Positions 19,087 to 29,620 are shown, counted from the first letter of the stretch. The stretch: 64,000 bases of DNA from Providencia alcalifaciens (GCA_025961275.1 JAOQNJ010000001.1:4423353-4487352), one strand, 5' to 3'. Translations and numbers: made by a program. The notes: generated by a model not told the origin, from the letters alone.

Positions 19087-21161
19087 GGCGTGTTCCTTAT
19101 AAACCAAAGAGACTGATGAACATGTCGATAAGTTTTATACCGACGAAGGGGACTATCAGACCACCGAGGCCATAAATGCCAAGGTTTCTTTGTAATAATG
19201 ACTGTGAGCTCATGGGACGATAATTCACGCCTTTTAGTGCTAATGGAATCAAAAAAAACAATGATCAAGGCATTAAAAATCACTGCAGATAGCACAGCAG
19301 AGGCGGGTGAGTGTAAATGCATCACGTTCAATGCATTTAGTTGTGGCCAAGTCACAGCAAAGGCTGCAGGGATGATAGCAAAATATTTGGCTACATCATT
19401 CGCAATACTAAACGTGGTTAGCGAGCCTCGCGTCATTAGCATTTGTTTACCAATATGGACAACTTCAATCAATTTGGTTGGGTTAGAGTCCAAATCGACC
19501 ATATTCCCAGCTTCTTTGGCAGCTTGCGTGCCTGAATTCATGGCAACGGCTACATCAGCTTGAGCAAGAGCTGGGGCATCATTTGTCCCATCCCCCGTCA
19601 TCGCGACTAGACGACCTTCGGATTGATATTGGCGAATAAGTGCCAATTTGGCCTCTGGTGTTGCTTCAGCTAAGAAATCATCGACACCGGCTTCAGCAGC
19701 AATCGCTGCGGCAGTGAGGTGGTTATCCCCAGTGATCATCACTGTTTTAATACCCATGCTACGCATTTGAGCAAAGCGCTCTTTGATGCCACCTTTAACA
19801 ATATCTTTTAATGCAACAATACCAAGAACGGTTTGGTCATCGACGACAACCAATGGAGTTCCTCCTTGGTGGGCAACTTGTTCAACGAGCTTGTCAGCTT
19901 CAAGGGGGAACTTACTGTGGTTTGCTTCAACGTAACGGCGAATAGCATCTGCAGAACCTTTACGAATGGCTCTATCACCGACATTAACACCACTCATTCG
20001 CGTCATGGCAGAAAATGGCACAAAAGTGGCATTCAATGCATGAATATCTCTTTCGCGTAAGTTGAATTTCTGTTTTGCAAGCACGACGATACTACGGCCT
20101 TCGGGGGTTTCATCAGCCAAAGATGAAAGCTGAGCTGCATCGGCTAACTGTTGTTCCGTCACACCAGAAAGCGGTAAAAAGGCAGAAGCTTGGCGGTTAC
20201 CCAACGTGATGGTACCTGTTTTATCTAGCAATAACACATCAATGTCACCTGCTGCTTCAAAAGCGCGTCCACTGGTGGCAATAACGTTGGCACCTAACAT
20301 ACGGCTCATACCTGCTACGCCGATCGCAGAAAGTAGCCCACCGATTGTGGTCGGGATTAAACAAATTAATAACGCAATTAATACCAACATTGAAACAGCG
20401 CTACCCGCTCCAGCATGTTCTGCCGAAAATAACGTAAATGGATATAGCGTTGCACAAACTAACAAGAAAATAATAGTGAGTGCGATTAGCAAAATAGTGA
20501 GCGCGATCTCATTAGGGGTTTTGCGACGTTTTGCACCTTCGACCATTGAAATCATCCGATCAAGGAAGGTTTCACCAGGATTCACGGTACACTCGACGAT
20601 CAACCAATCTGATAATACGCGTGTTCCACCTGTGACAGATGAGAAATCACCACCTGATTCTCGGATTACTGGAGCTGATTCACCTGTAATGGCACTTTCA
20701 TCGACAGATGCCCCCCCTTCAAGTACTTCACCATCACAAGGGATCGTTTCACCTGCACGAATCAAAACGATATCACCTTTGCGGAGTTCATTCGAATTAA
20801 CATTTTCCTGTGCGGCATTTAAAGATGCAGTGGCAAGGCGTATTGCACTACTCAGTTTTTTGACCCCTTTAAGGCTAGCCGCTTGTGCTTTACTACGGCC
20901 TTCGGCTAAGGCTTCAGCAAAGTTAGCAAACAAAACGGTAAACCATAACCATAATGCGATCATGCCGCCAAACCATGCATTTCCTTCGGTATAATTTGTT
21001 AACATAGCCAGCCACAGTAGTGTGGTCACTATGCTACCGATATACACCACAAACATGACTGGGTTTCGCCATTGAGTTTGTGGCGTACACTTTTTAAAAG
21101 AATCAATAATAGATTGAAGAACCATTGCACTATCAAACAGTTGAGTATTTTCACTTTTCAT
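19083..21161 (-). pseudogene. kdpB: Potassium-transporting ATPase subunit KdpB, frameshifted near the 3' end
   Basis: P-type ATPase subunit that energises the Kdp pump. The catalytic core is intact: phosphorylation loop [13 protein letters not shown], actuator TGESAPV, and hinge [21 protein letters not shown]. After ALIIVF the frame reads a tail of about 56 residues unlike KdpB ([16 protein letters not shown] and on). Removing one T from the T8 run (A8 at 19251-19258 on the plus strand) restores the expected [17 protein letters not shown] and, at the end, a normal final helix ending ISLFGL with TAA at 19097-19099. The lesion thus replaces the last membrane segment. GAGGG lies before the ATG. 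Polymerase slippage or a base-calling error in the homopolymer are alternatives to a true mutation. Confidence 0.85.
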
Positions 21162-21174
21162 TTTATCACCCTCA

Positions 21175-22878
21175 TTATGCTGCTAACCAAATTTGCAAAT
21201 GTTCTGCTATCGGCCCAAGTGCGAGAGCTGGCACGAAAGTTAGAGCACCTATGAGTAGAATTGTTAGAATCAATAATCCGATAAAGACAGGGCCGAGAGT
21301 TGGCAAACTCTCTGAGCTCGACATTTGTGTTTTTTTCATTGCCAATGAGCCTGCAATGCCAAGGACGGGTAAAATGACACCAAAACGACCTAACAACATC
21401 ATGATTGCGAGTATCACGTTATAAAATAAAGTATTAGTACTTAAGCCTGCAAAAGCACTACCATTATTGTTTGCCGCGGAAGAAAAGGCATAAATCACCT
21501 CACTAAAACCATGTGCACCAGGATTAAGAACTCCTGCTCGTCCTGCATCTGTCATTAAAGCGATTGCTGTACCACAAAGCACTAAAGTTGGTGTTATCAA
21601 TATGGCAATGGCGACCATTTTCATTTCACGAACTTCAATTTTTTTGCCCAGATATTCAGGTGTGCGGCCAATCATTAATCCAGCAATGAATACAGCAAGT
21701 AAAACGAATAGCAACATTCCATATAGTCCAGAACCAACACCACCAAAGATCACTTCACCGATTTGCATCAACCACATCGGAACCATTCCACCTAAGGCTG
21801 TAAATGAGTCGTGCATAGCATTGACTGCACCGCAAGAGGCTGCAGTGGTGACGACGGCATAAAGCGCTGAACCAAGGATGCCAAATCGGCTCTCTTTACC
21901 TTCCATATTAATCGTGCTACTTGCCGAGAAATCACTTAAAAATGGATTCCCGACATATTCGGCATAAATAACTGTTGCGGCAGCGATGACAAAGATAATT
22001 GCCATCACCCAAAGTAAAGTATGTCCTTGCTTGTTATCACCGACAGTGCGCCCAAAGGCAAAACACAATGCTGCAGGAATGAGGAAGATCGCCAACATCT
22101 GTACAAAGTTGCTCAATACAGTTGGATTCTCAAATGGATAAGAAGAGTTTGCACCGAAGAATCCACCACCATTAGTGCCCAGAAGTTTAATTGCTTCTTG
22201 AGAAGCGACAGGTCCCATAGGAATGAGTTGAGCAGAGCTATTCAAGTTGTCACTTAATACATAAGGTGAAAAGTTTTGAACGACACCTTGGTTGACAAAA
22301 AATAGTGCAAAAATAACTGATAATGGCAACAACAAATAGAGAGTGATACGAGTGATATCGACCCAAGCATTGCCTAACGTCTTGCTATTATGGCGTGAAA
22401 AAGCACGGATCAGTGCAAAAACGACAGCGATACCTGTTGCTGCAGACAAAAAGTTTTGAACACTCAATCCCGCCATTTAGCTGAGGTAACTGAGACTATT
22501 TTCACCACTATACGATTGCCAGTTAGTGTTAGTAGTAAAGCTAATTGCAGTATTAAATGCGAGATCCCAGCTCATCCCCGAAAATTTTTGAGGGTTAAGA
22601 GGAAGGCTGCCTTGAAATAGCAATAGCGCAAAAAGTAGTACGAAACCAAGGAGGTTAAAGAGCAAAATTGCCAATGCATAACGTGACCAATTCATTTCAG
22701 TCATTTCACGACCGGGTTGTTTTAGTCCACTAAAGCGCCAAAGCACAGCTTCAATTTTTGTCACAAAGCTCGGCATATCCCCTTCAATTAATCGCGCAAT
22801 AAAAAGTCCAAGTGGTTTTGCTATCACCAAAAGTACCAGTAAAAAACTGGCTATGAGTAGAAATGCATTTGTGGCCAT
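21175..22878 (-). pseudogene. kdpA: Potassium-transporting ATPase subunit KdpA, split by an in-frame stop
   Basis: K+-channel-like subunit of the Kdp pump, normally about 557 residues. The frame continues across a TAA at 22477-22479: it reads NTNWQSYSGENSLSYLS, stop, then [15 protein letters not shown]. In E. coli this position is Gln (SYFSQMAGLTVQNF), so a CAA-to-TAA change is the simplest explanation. The first part is 133 and the second 433 residues, in total family length. The stop lies just after the first selectivity-loop region. An ATG directly follows the TAA, so reinitiation could make the second part, but no ribosome site is obvious. Selectivity motifs in the second part, such as [19 protein letters not shown], are intact. 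Confidence 0.88.
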
Positions 22879-22879
22879 C

Positions 22880-22969
22880 TTAGAAATCCTCAGCGTTAAG
22901 CAGGGCGTAAACTAGATAAACCAGCAGTAAAATGACGAAAACTGCTCCGACAATGGAAAGTAATGACAC
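22880..22969 (-). CDS. kdpF: Kdp pump small subunit KdpF
   Basis: A 29-residue single-helix protein that stabilises the KdpFABC complex. The translation from the GTG at 22969 is a hydrophobic segment with VILLLVYLVYALLNAEDF at the end, closely matching E. coli KdpF (LVYALINAE near the end). AAGGAG lies nine bases before the GTG. Its stop codon is one base before the kdpA start, as expected in a kdpFABC operon. Confidence 0.88.
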   Translation of the reverse strand: MSLLSIVGAVFVILLLVYLVYALLNAEDF

Positions 22970-23395
22970 GATAATTTCTCCTTATTATTCCCATAGAAAT
23001 AAGATAGAGATTGCGTTGTAAAGAAGCTGATAAAAAGGCAGTTAAAGGTGTAAAAAAAGTATAAAAATCGATATAGAGACAAGCTATAAAGGGATATTAG
23101 TCAAAAAACAGATGTTAACCAATTGTATGTTTTTTGTTCTTACTTCGTACTTATGTGTTAATTTATGTAATAAAACTACTGAATGAAGCGAAAAAACAGA
23201 CAAAATAATGTATTTTTTTTATTCAAAGTGGTCAGATCAGTAGTAAAATTACAAATAGAAGCGTATCATTACCGGAGTTAATTAATCTTTCATTTTATCT
23301 GTGCGGTTTTAGTCATTCTTGAATAAATATTGAGTATTGGTTAAAGAGTAAAACTAAAATCGGCAAATATTGTGGCTACTGACAGGAGGATATTG
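22970..23395. other. kdp/ybfA divergent spacer
   Basis: 426 bp of AT-rich DNA that should hold the kdp promoter and KdpE site. No convincing promoter was pinned down by eye, and the cognate regulator gene is missing nearby. Confidence 0.35.
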
Positions 23396-23605
23396 ATGTC
23401 CACATACCGCGAATATTCCCGTAATCAGGTTATTTTACGCCGCACTGCCGCGTTAAGCGCTGGCATACTTGCGTTCCCGGTTATGGTTTTTCATCCGCAA
23501 CGAGCAAAATTTTATAGCTACCTCTATAAGGTATGGGCTAAAACAAGTGATAAACCCGTTTGGCTTGAACGCTCAGAAATGGCGATGAGTATAGATTCTA
23601 AATAA
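23396..23605 (+). CDS. ybfA: YbfA family small membrane-associated protein
   Basis: A 69-residue protein matching E. coli YbfA, which lies divergent from kdp there as well. Signatures are MSTYREYSRNQVILRRT, the hydrophobic stretch AGILAFPVMVFHPQRAKFYSYL and the end VWAKTSDKPVWLERSE. AGGAGG ahead of the ATG at 23396 fixes the start; an upstream ATG frame from 23372 lacks a ribosome site. Its function is unknown; one membrane helix is likely. Confidence 0.85.
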   Translation: MSTYREYSRNQVILRRTAALSAGILAFPVMVFHPQRAKFYSYLYKVWAKTSDKPVWLERSEMAMSIDSK

Positions 23606-23955
23606 TTCAAAATACAATTAGGTGATAATCGACACTATCTTGGTATAGTTGTATTAGTGAGTCGAGGATGGCCAGTAACCTTATAATTTGAAGAATAGTG
23701 CTATACCGTTAATATTGCTGTTTATGTTTTAAATCGCTCATCCCTGCAATAATGATATTGTGGGGATGCGACTAGCCTTTCCCTTATTCATCCCTGATTA
23801 TCTTTTTAATTCTGTATCACCTAATAAACTAAACCCCAAAAATAGCCATTTCAATTTATGTTGTAGACTTATAAGCTACTGGGCATTCGAATTTTGTAAT
23901 TAAGCAAACTATTTTGCCTAATTAGGCAAAAACGCAGCAGTAAAAGGGCAAAATT
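23606..23955. other. Spacer between ybfA and ybgI
   Basis: 350 bp without an open frame carrying a ribosome site. No terminator hairpin or recognisable operator was seen. Confidence 0.3.
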
Positions 23956-24699
23956 ATGCGTAATTTATCTTTGGAAGAATTGATTAATACTGAGCTGAAA
24001 GTTAGCGAATTCCATGACTATGCACCTAACGGTTTACAAGTTGAAGGGCGCTCACACGTACAAAAAATAGTGACGGGTGTAACTGCATGCCAAGCTCTAT
24101 TAGATAAAGCAGTTGAGTTGGAAGCTGATGCGATAATTGTTCACCATGGTTATTTTTGGAAAAATGAACCGTCGGTGATTAAAGGCATGAAAAGAAAACG
24201 TCTTAAAACATTGTTGGAAAATGATATTAACTTATATGGTTATCACCTGCCTTTGGATGCGCATCCACATCTTGGCAACAATGCACAACTCGCACACTTA
24301 ATGGGTGTGAAAATTGATGGTCAGATTGATTCCCTGTTGCCATTTGGTTTTTTTGATCAGCCGATCACTCCTGCTGAATTAACCAATCGTTTAGAAACTC
24401 GTCTTGGCCGTCAAGTGCTACATTGTGGTGACACGGGTAAAGAAGAAATTCGCCAAATTGCTTGGTGCACTGGCGGCGGGCAAGGCTTTATTTTACAAGC
24501 TGCCGAGTTTGGAGTTGATGCGTTTGTGACGGGGGAAGTTTCTGAGCAAACTATTCATATTGCTAGAGAAATGGGAATTCACTTTTACTCAGCGGGGCAC
24601 CATGCAACAGAGCGCTATGGTATCAAAGCATTGACTCAATGGCTGGTGGACAATCATGGCTTAGATGCGGTCTTTGTCGATATCGATAATCCAGCATAG
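23956..24699 (+). CDS. ybgI: Nif3-like dinuclear metal centre protein YbgI
   Basis: Member of the Nif3/YbgI (DUF34) family, a toroidal hexamer with a two-metal site per subunit, often annotated as GTP cyclohydrolase I type 2 homologue; its true reaction is unsettled. The 247-residue protein has the metal ligands in IIVHHGYFWKNEP, YHLPLDAHPHLGNN and SAGHHATERYG, and the family LQVEGRSHVQKIVTGVTA near the N-terminus. AAAAGGG precedes the ATG. It is monocistronic here, with a terminator about 30 bp downstream. Confidence 0.92.
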   Translation: MRNLSLEELINTELKVSEFHDYAPNGLQVEGRSHVQKIVTGVTACQALLDKAVELEADAIIVHHGYFWKNEPSVIKGMKRKRLKTLLENDINLYGYHLPLDAHPHLGNNAQLAHLMGVKIDGQIDSLLPFGFFDQPITPAELTNRLETRLGRQVLHCGDTGKEEIRQIAWCTGGGQGFILQAAEFGVDAFVTGEVSEQTIHIAREMGIHFYSAGHHATERYGIKALTQWLVDNHGLDAVFVDIDNPA

Positions 24700-24728
24700 C
24701 TATTTTTAGTTCAATCATTTGAATTTTG

Positions 24729-24764
24729 AAGGTGTAGCACTAAGTAATATAGGTGCTGCACCTT
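24729..24764 (+). terminator. ybgI terminator
   Basis: AAGGTGTAGCAC pairs with GTGCTGCACCTT (one G-U) around a 12-base loop, followed by ATTATTTAAT. It also lies at the end of the convergent MFS gene and may serve both. Confidence 0.6.
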
Positions 24765-24779
24765 ATTATTTAATCAATA

Positions 24780-25913
24780 CTATTTTAGTTGGCTACGATA
24801 TCGTAAAGATGTCAATGTAAGCACAATGCCTGAAATAACTAAAACCCCACCAAGATGCTGACTCCAGCCTGCAATCATTAAACCAACAGCCAGACCTATA
24901 TAGTAAAGTAAGCCTAAAATAGCGCCAGCAGTGCCTTTCCTATCTGCATAACGATTGAGGGCATGTGCCAGAATATTTGGGATAGCAATACCAAATCCAA
25001 TCACGACCCCTATCATCGGTAAAATAAACCATATTGAATGCATCAGCGCAAAAACTAAACAACCACTAAGAAGAGAAATAAGACTTGCAAGCTTCACTAA
25101 TATATCGGGAGTACAATTTTTAGACAATAAGTAGCGATTTAAAACAGAACCAATTCCGACGCCAATGGCAAGTAAAATCCCTGTTAGACCGAATTGCTGC
25201 TGAGATAGCATTAATTGTTCAAAAATAAAGGGGGCTAATTGATAATAACTGAATAAATTAATGTTAAAAAATGAGATTAGAATCACATTTCTAATAATTT
25301 CTTTTTCCCTAATCATGATGAATAAAGTGCTAAAAAATGAGGGCTGGATCACGTTTTCTGGGCGTGTCTCAGGTAATTGATAACATGACCATACCAATAA
25401 TCCGATTGCTAAAATGGCTAAACCAATAAAAACTGCTTGATAACCTCCAAAAATGACCAAGATTGCACCTGCTAACATGCCAAAGGCAGGGCTAATAGCA
25501 AGTGCGATCCCCATAATTGAAAATACTTTTGCTAATTCATGCCCTTGGTAACTATCGCGCATGACTGTTTGTGTACCAATAGAGCCAACTGCGGCCCCAA
25601 AAGCAGACAGCATGCGCATCATTAATAATAAGTAGAAGTGCGAGATAAATACGGTACAAATGGAAGCGATCCCATACAGAAGCAAGCCTAGAAGTATGGC
25701 AGGGCGACGGCCTAAGGTGTCACACATTCTTCCCCAAAATACGACACCCAATGCAAAGGCAAAGAAATAAAGTGATAGTGTCTGCGAAGCTTGTTCTGTA
25801 TTGATGTGAAAAGCGGTTGCAATATCGGTTAAGGCTGGGCTGTATATGGTTTCCACGATTTGTGGGAACATCATTAAGGCGATAGCTAACCATAATGAAA
25901 GTGGGTGTGTCAT
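24780..25913 (-). CDS. MFS transporter, Bcr/CflA-like drug exporter
   Basis: A 377-residue major facilitator with 12 predicted helices. The first loop has the MFS motif GRMCDTLGRRPAILLG, and helix 5 region SPAFGMLAGAILV resembles the antiporter motif C. The opening IETIYSPALTDIATAFH type and the overall length fit the Bcr/CflA group of proton-driven drug exporters. It is divergent from an AraC-type regulator, an arrangement common for inducible exporters. The substrate is unknown. Confidence 0.8.
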   Translation of the reverse strand: MTHPLSLWLAIALMMFPQIVETIYSPALTDIATAFHINTEQASQTLSLYFFAFALGVVFWGRMCDTLGRRPAILLGLLLYGIASICTVFISHFYLLLMMRMLSAFGAAVGSIGTQTVMRDSYQGHELAKVFSIMGIALAISPAFGMLAGAILVIFGGYQAVFIGLAILAIGLLVWSCYQLPETRPENVIQPSFFSTLFIMIREKEIIRNVILISFFNINLFSYYQLAPFIFEQLMLSQQQFGLTGILLAIGVGIGSVLNRYLLSKNCTPDILVKLASLISLLSGCLVFALMHSIWFILPMIGVVIGFGIAIPNILAHALNRYADRKGTAGAILGLLYYIGLAVGLMIAGWSQHLGGVLVISGIVLTLTSLRYRSQLK

Positions 25914-26016
25914 GCTAATAATCCTACTTGGTTAATTTGATGACACGAAGTTTAGTTGTTTTTTTAATGTCTTATTACAATAATAGAGACTATAAATATC
26001 AAAAAACGGACATATT

Positions 26017-26781
26017 ATGGCTTGGATTTATCAACAAGATAAATTTGAAACGCATTGGTTTCAGGCTCCTATATTAGGAATTGCGGCTGAGATGGTGCAA
26101 CATGATTCAGGTTTTCATCAGCATGACATGGGGCAATTACTGTTTACCCAAAAAGGCTGTATTCTAATCTCGTTAAAAGAGCAGATATCATTATTACCGC
26201 CTGGAAGGGTTGCATGGATCCCGCCTCAGATTGCTCATCGTGCTCAAATGAAAGCCTCGGTTGGCTATCGGTCGGTTTACCTTAGCCAGCAATATGCAGA
26301 GAAAGTTGGCTCAGAAGTGATTATTTTAACCGTATCTCCTTTGCTTCGAGAGCTATTGGAACGTATTGCTGTAGCGCCGTTTGATAGTGATTGGAATAAT
26401 GGGCGATTAGCGAATTTATTGCCTGTTTTTATTGATGAGCTACAAAGTGCTAATAGTGAGCCAACCTTACTTTCTATTCCAAAAGATCGGCGAATTAAAA
26501 ATTTGAGTATGGATCAGCTCCCACCAACTCTAATTCAATTAGCACAAACGGTAGGGGCGAGTGAAAAAACGCTGACACGAATTTTTTTACGTGAAACAGG
26601 TATGAATTATCAGGCTTGGCGGCAGCAATGGCGTTTCATTAAAGCTTTAGAGCTTCTGGCACAAGGCAAGACTTATCACTTTATTACTCAAGAATTGGGG
26701 TTAACCAGTGATAGTGCGTTTATAAGTTTGTTTAAAAAAATGAGTGGCGTAACACCAAAAGAGTATCAAAATATACGTTGA
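26017..26781 (+). CDS. AraC family transcriptional regulator
   Basis: A 254-residue regulator with an N-terminal cupin-type sensing domain (HQHDMGQLLFTQKGCILISL, then RVAWIPPQIAHRA, the usual cupin motifs) and a C-terminal AraC domain with two helix-turn-helix units: LAQTVGASEKTLTRIFLRETGMNY and FITQELGLTSDSAFISLFKKMSG. The ending VTPKEYQNIR is typical. It is divergent from the MFS exporter with about 100 bp between, so control of that exporter is the best guess. The inducer is unknown. Confidence 0.85.
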   Translation: MAWIYQQDKFETHWFQAPILGIAAEMVQHDSGFHQHDMGQLLFTQKGCILISLKEQISLLPPGRVAWIPPQIAHRAQMKASVGYRSVYLSQQYAEKVGSEVIILTVSPLLRELLERIAVAPFDSDWNNGRLANLLPVFIDELQSANSEPTLLSIPKDRRIKNLSMDQLPPTLIQLAQTVGASEKTLTRIFLRETGMNYQAWRQQWRFIKALELLAQGKTYHFITQELGLTSDSAFISLFKKMSGVTPKEYQNIR

Positions 26782-26791
26782 GGCAATAAAA

Positions 26792-26813
26792 AAAGCCCCG
26801 AAAATGGGGCTTT
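26792..26813 (-). terminator. gltA terminator
   Basis: Perfect 8-bp stem AAAGCCCC / GGGGCTTT with a six-base loop. On the minus strand the stem runs into a T7 run, a strong terminator about 30 bp after the gltA stop. It can also slow plus-strand transcripts from the AraC gene. Confidence 0.85.
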
Positions 26814-26844
26814 GGTATATAGGGAATCGAATTTAATTAAATAG

Positions 26845-28131
26845 TTATTTTTTTGACAAATTTGTATTGAATTCTCGTTTGGCATAGCCAGTGTATAGCT
26901 GACGAGGACGAGCAATTTTTAGGCCATCATCATGCATTTCATTCCAATGCGCTATCCAGCCAATGGTACGAGCGATTGCGAAGATAACAGTAAACATAGT
27001 GGAAGGAATGCCCATTGCTTTCAATATGATACCTGAATAGAAGTCAACGTTCGGATACAGTTTTTTCTCAATAAAGTATGGATCATTCAGTGCGATACGC
27101 TCCAATTCCATAGCTACTTCGAGCAGGCTGTCATTTAAACCCAACTCATTGAGAACTTCGTGGCAGGTTTCGCGCATAACAGTTGCACGAGGGTCATGGT
27201 TTTTATAAACACGGTGACCGAAGCCCATTAGACGGAAGGCATCATTCTTGTCTTTAGCGCGGTTAATGAATTCAGGTATGTGTTCAACACTCTGAATTTC
27301 TTCTAGCATGCGTAAACAAGCTTCGTTAGCACCACCGTGAGCGGGTCCCCACAGTGAAGCAATACCTGCAGCAATACACGCAAATGGGTTAGCACCAGAA
27401 GAACCAGCTGTACGGACTGTTGAGGTTGATGCGTTTTGTTCGTGATCCGCATGCAGGATAAGAATACGATCCATTGCACGCTCAAGCACAGGGTTTACCA
27501 CGTATTCTTCACAAGGTGTAGAGAACATCATGTGTAAGAAGTTACCCGCATAAGACAGATCATTACGTGGATAAACAAAAGGTTGGCCGATAGAATATTT
27601 GTAACACATTGCCGCAACAGTTGGCATTTTAGACAGCAAACGGTAAGCCGTGATTTCACGGTGGCGTGGGTTGTTAACATCTAGAGCATCATGATAGAAG
27701 GCAGCTAGAGCACCTGTTACACCGCATAGAACTGCCATTGGATGTGAGTCACGACGAAAACCATTAAGCATGCGAGTAATTTGCTCGTGGATCATGGTAT
27801 GGCGAGTTACCGTGAATTTAAAGTTTTCATATTCTTTTTCAGTTGGTGCTTCGCCATATAGCAGGATATAGCAGACTTCAAGGTAAGAAGCTTCGGTCGC
27901 CAATTGGTCAATTGGGAAGCCACGATGTAATAACACACCTTCATCGCCATCGATAAACGTGATTTTTGATTCACATGAGGCAGTTGAAGTAAATCCAGGG
28001 TCGTAAGTGTAAAACCCTTTTGAACCTAATGTACGGACATCGATAACATCTTGGCCGAGAGTAGGGGATAGAATGTCTATTTCAATTGTGTTTGCACTCT
28101 CAGTCGTTAGCTTAGCTTTGTTACCAGCCAT
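26845..28131 (-). CDS. gltA: Citrate synthase, type II (hexameric, NADH-sensitive)
   Basis: Condenses acetyl-CoA and oxaloacetate to citrate at the entry of the TCA cycle. The 428-residue product matches the E. coli enzyme throughout. Catalytic residues are visible: His in [13 protein letters not shown], His in [15 protein letters not shown], and Asp in [13 protein letters not shown]. The N-terminal extension with [19 protein letters not shown] belongs to the allosteric NADH-inhibited form of Gram-negative bacteria. AAGGAG precedes the ATG. It is divergent from sdhCDAB with about 760 bp between the start codons, a spacer that also contains an ERIC element. Confidence 0.97.
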   Translation of the reverse strand: MAGNKAKLTTESANTIEIDILSPTLGQDVIDVRTLGSKGFYTYDPGFTSTASCESKITFIDGDEGVLLHRGFPIDQLATEASYLEVCYILLYGEAPTEKEYENFKFTVTRHTMIHEQITRMLNGFRRDSHPMAVLCGVTGALAAFYHDALDVNNPRHREITAYRLLSKMPTVAAMCYKYSIGQPFVYPRNDLSYAGNFLHMMFSTPCEEYVVNPVLERAMDRILILHADHEQNASTSTVRTAGSSGANPFACIAAGIASLWGPAHGGANEACLRMLEEIQSVEHIPEFINRAKDKNDAFRLMGFGHRVYKNHDPRATVMRETCHEVLNELGLNDSLLEVAMELERIALNDPYFIEKKLYPNVDFYSGIILKAMGIPSTMFTVIFAIARTIGWIAHWNEMHDDGLKIARPRQLYTGYAKREFNTNLSKK

Positions 28132-28185
28132 TTACGGTCTCCTTAGCGCGTGATAATCAACACCCAACAACCATGATACAGCGTT

Positions 28186-28312
28186 ATACTCGTTATCCTT
28201 CAAGTTGCAGCGTCGTTGGCTACGCTCACTCGCACTAGCCACATCGTTTTCTATGCTTCTAGCGTCTCATTCACTTGTTGCCTAGCCGCAAACTCAAATG
28301 ATTTAGAGTATA
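28186..28312. repeat. ERIC element upstream of gltA
   Basis: A 127-bp diverged ERIC: left end ATACTCGTTATCCTTCAAGT, core TAGCCACATCGTTTTCTATGCTTC and right end AACTCAAATGATTTAGAGTAT. It lies 54 bp upstream of the gltA start, inside the probable gltA promoter or leader region. Confidence 0.75.
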
Positions 28313-28698
28313 TACTGTGTCTTAATGCATTGTACTACCGGCGTGTTGTGGAAATCAGCTAGCTATCACATTAAATTCTAGCTATCACGGTAAATCCTCA
28401 AACTTGACGACCGATTACAATGTCTTTTAGGTTGTTTATGAGTGTGTAGATGTTATGTTCTTTTTTATTGTTTTCCCTACAATATCATTATTTTTAGTAA
28501 GGGAAACAACTTTCATAACTTTTGTTTTTTCTTTTACGTCGATGAAGATACCACGACGCTCAGATAATTCTAGTAGTCATATATGTAAGATAAATGTTGA
28601 ATCATTGTCAAATAAGATAAGCACATTTATATAAAATGTTTAAATCGTGATCCCTCTCACTGTTCGAGCCAAATGTTCCCAAACATTTTGTGTGGGAA

Positions 28699-28727
28699 TT
28701 GTAATAGTATTGTGAAGACTTTATACT
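28699..28727 (+). promoter_or_regulatory. sdhC promoter
   Basis: TTGTAA and TATACT with 17 bp between. The surrounding bases, including GGTCTCCGGA just downstream, follow the E. coli sdhC promoter and leader start closely (compared from memory). Confidence 0.75.
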
Positions 28728-28892
28728 GGCTGCAGGTCTCCGGATTACCCTGAAGTAGGAATTCCAGCGTAATCAGCATGCAACTCTATTTGAACATGAT
28801 GGATTAACGTTTAGTTTAAGTTGCATTTAGTACCCCCTGTCGCTGTCTGTTTCCGCCCCAGGTCCGGAGGAAGGAAAATAATAAAGAGCTGT

Positions 28893-29282
28893 GTGGGCAA
28901 AATTGTGAAAAAACAAAGACCTGTCAACCTTGATCTGCAGACGATCCATTTCCCGATTACTGCAATATCTTCGATCTTGCACCGTGTCTCTGGCGTCATT
29001 ACATTCATCGCAGTAGGTATTCTGCTATGGTTGTTAGGGACATCTATCTCCTCTCCAGAAGGTTTTCAACAAGTATCCGAAATAATGACTGGCTTTTTTG
29101 CTAAGTTCATTCTTTGGGGAATTCTAACTGCGTTGGCATATCACATCTGTGGTGGTATTCGTCATATGCTAATGGATTTCGGCGGTATTGATGAAACGCT
29201 TGCTGCAGGTAACTCATCTGCAAAAGTCACGTTTGTTATTACTGTCATTCTGGCAATTCTGGCGGGGATATTAGTATGGTAA
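28893..29282 (+). CDS. sdhC: Succinate dehydrogenase cytochrome b556 subunit
   Basis: Membrane subunit of complex II that, with SdhD, binds heme b and ubiquinone. The start is taken as GTG at 28893, preceded by AAGAG, because it gives exactly the 129 residues of the E. coli protein (position 5 onward [13 protein letters not shown]). Three membrane helices are evident, with the quinone/heme segment [16 protein letters not shown] and the heme His region [17 protein letters not shown]. Upstream in-frame codons belong to the leader. The stop overlaps the sdhD start. First gene of sdhCDAB-sucABCD. Confidence 0.93.
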   Translation: MGKIVKKQRPVNLDLQTIHFPITAISSILHRVSGVITFIAVGILLWLLGTSISSPEGFQQVSEIMTGFFAKFILWGILTALAYHICGGIRHMLMDFGGIDETLAAGNSSAKVTFVITVILAILAGILVW

Positions 29283-29620
29283 GTAATGCATCAACCATAG
29301 GCCGTACTGGTATTCAGGACTGGCTGTTAATACGTGGTTCTGCGATCGTTATCGTACTCTACGTAGTGTACCTTGTTGGCTTTATTGCCATCAACGATAT
29401 CACCTATGAAACATGGCGTGGTTTCTTTGCATTCTCTGTGACGAAAGTATTCACTATTCTGACGTTGTTCTCGATTTTAGTGCATGCCTGGATTGGTTTG
29501 TGGCAGGTACTAACCGACTATGTTAAGTCAACCGCATTGCGTTTAGTACTGCAACTGCTGATTGTTGTTGCGTTACTGACTTACTTAATTTACGGAACAA
29601 TTGTTGTGTGGGGTGCATAA
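29276..29620 (+). CDS. sdhD: Succinate dehydrogenase membrane anchor subunit
   Basis: Second membrane subunit of complex II, 114 residues with three helices. Signatures: [21 protein letters not shown] at the N-terminus and [20 protein letters not shown], which holds the quinone-site and heme-region residues, in the middle. The ATG overlaps the last codons of sdhC (about 7 bp), suggesting translational coupling, and sdhA starts right after the stop codon. Confidence 0.95.
   Translation: MVSNASTIGRTGIQDWLLIRGSAIVIVLYVVYLVGFIAINDITYETWRGFFAFSVTKVFTILTLFSILVHAWIGLWQVLTDYVKSTALRLVLQLLIVVALLTYLIYGTIVVWGA

Larger units (their letters stand above)
28132..28892. other. gltA-sdhC divergent control region
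   Basis: 760 bp holding the promoters of the two TCA operons. Recognised parts are an ERIC element (28186-28312), a sdhC promoter (28699-28727) and a long sdhC leader with GGAGGAAGG near its end. The remainder is AT-rich; individual ArcA or CRP sites were not assigned. Confidence 0.5.

Noticed and set aside
19251-19258. Programmed frameshift producing two KdpB forms
   Set aside because: KdpB is not known to be recoded, and the neighbouring kdpA stop and kdpD truncation make decay the simpler reading; kept only as an alternative.
20206-20994. A 262-codon plus-strand frame opposite kdpB
   Set aside because: It is the antisense of the conserved KdpB catalytic core and has no family features of its own.
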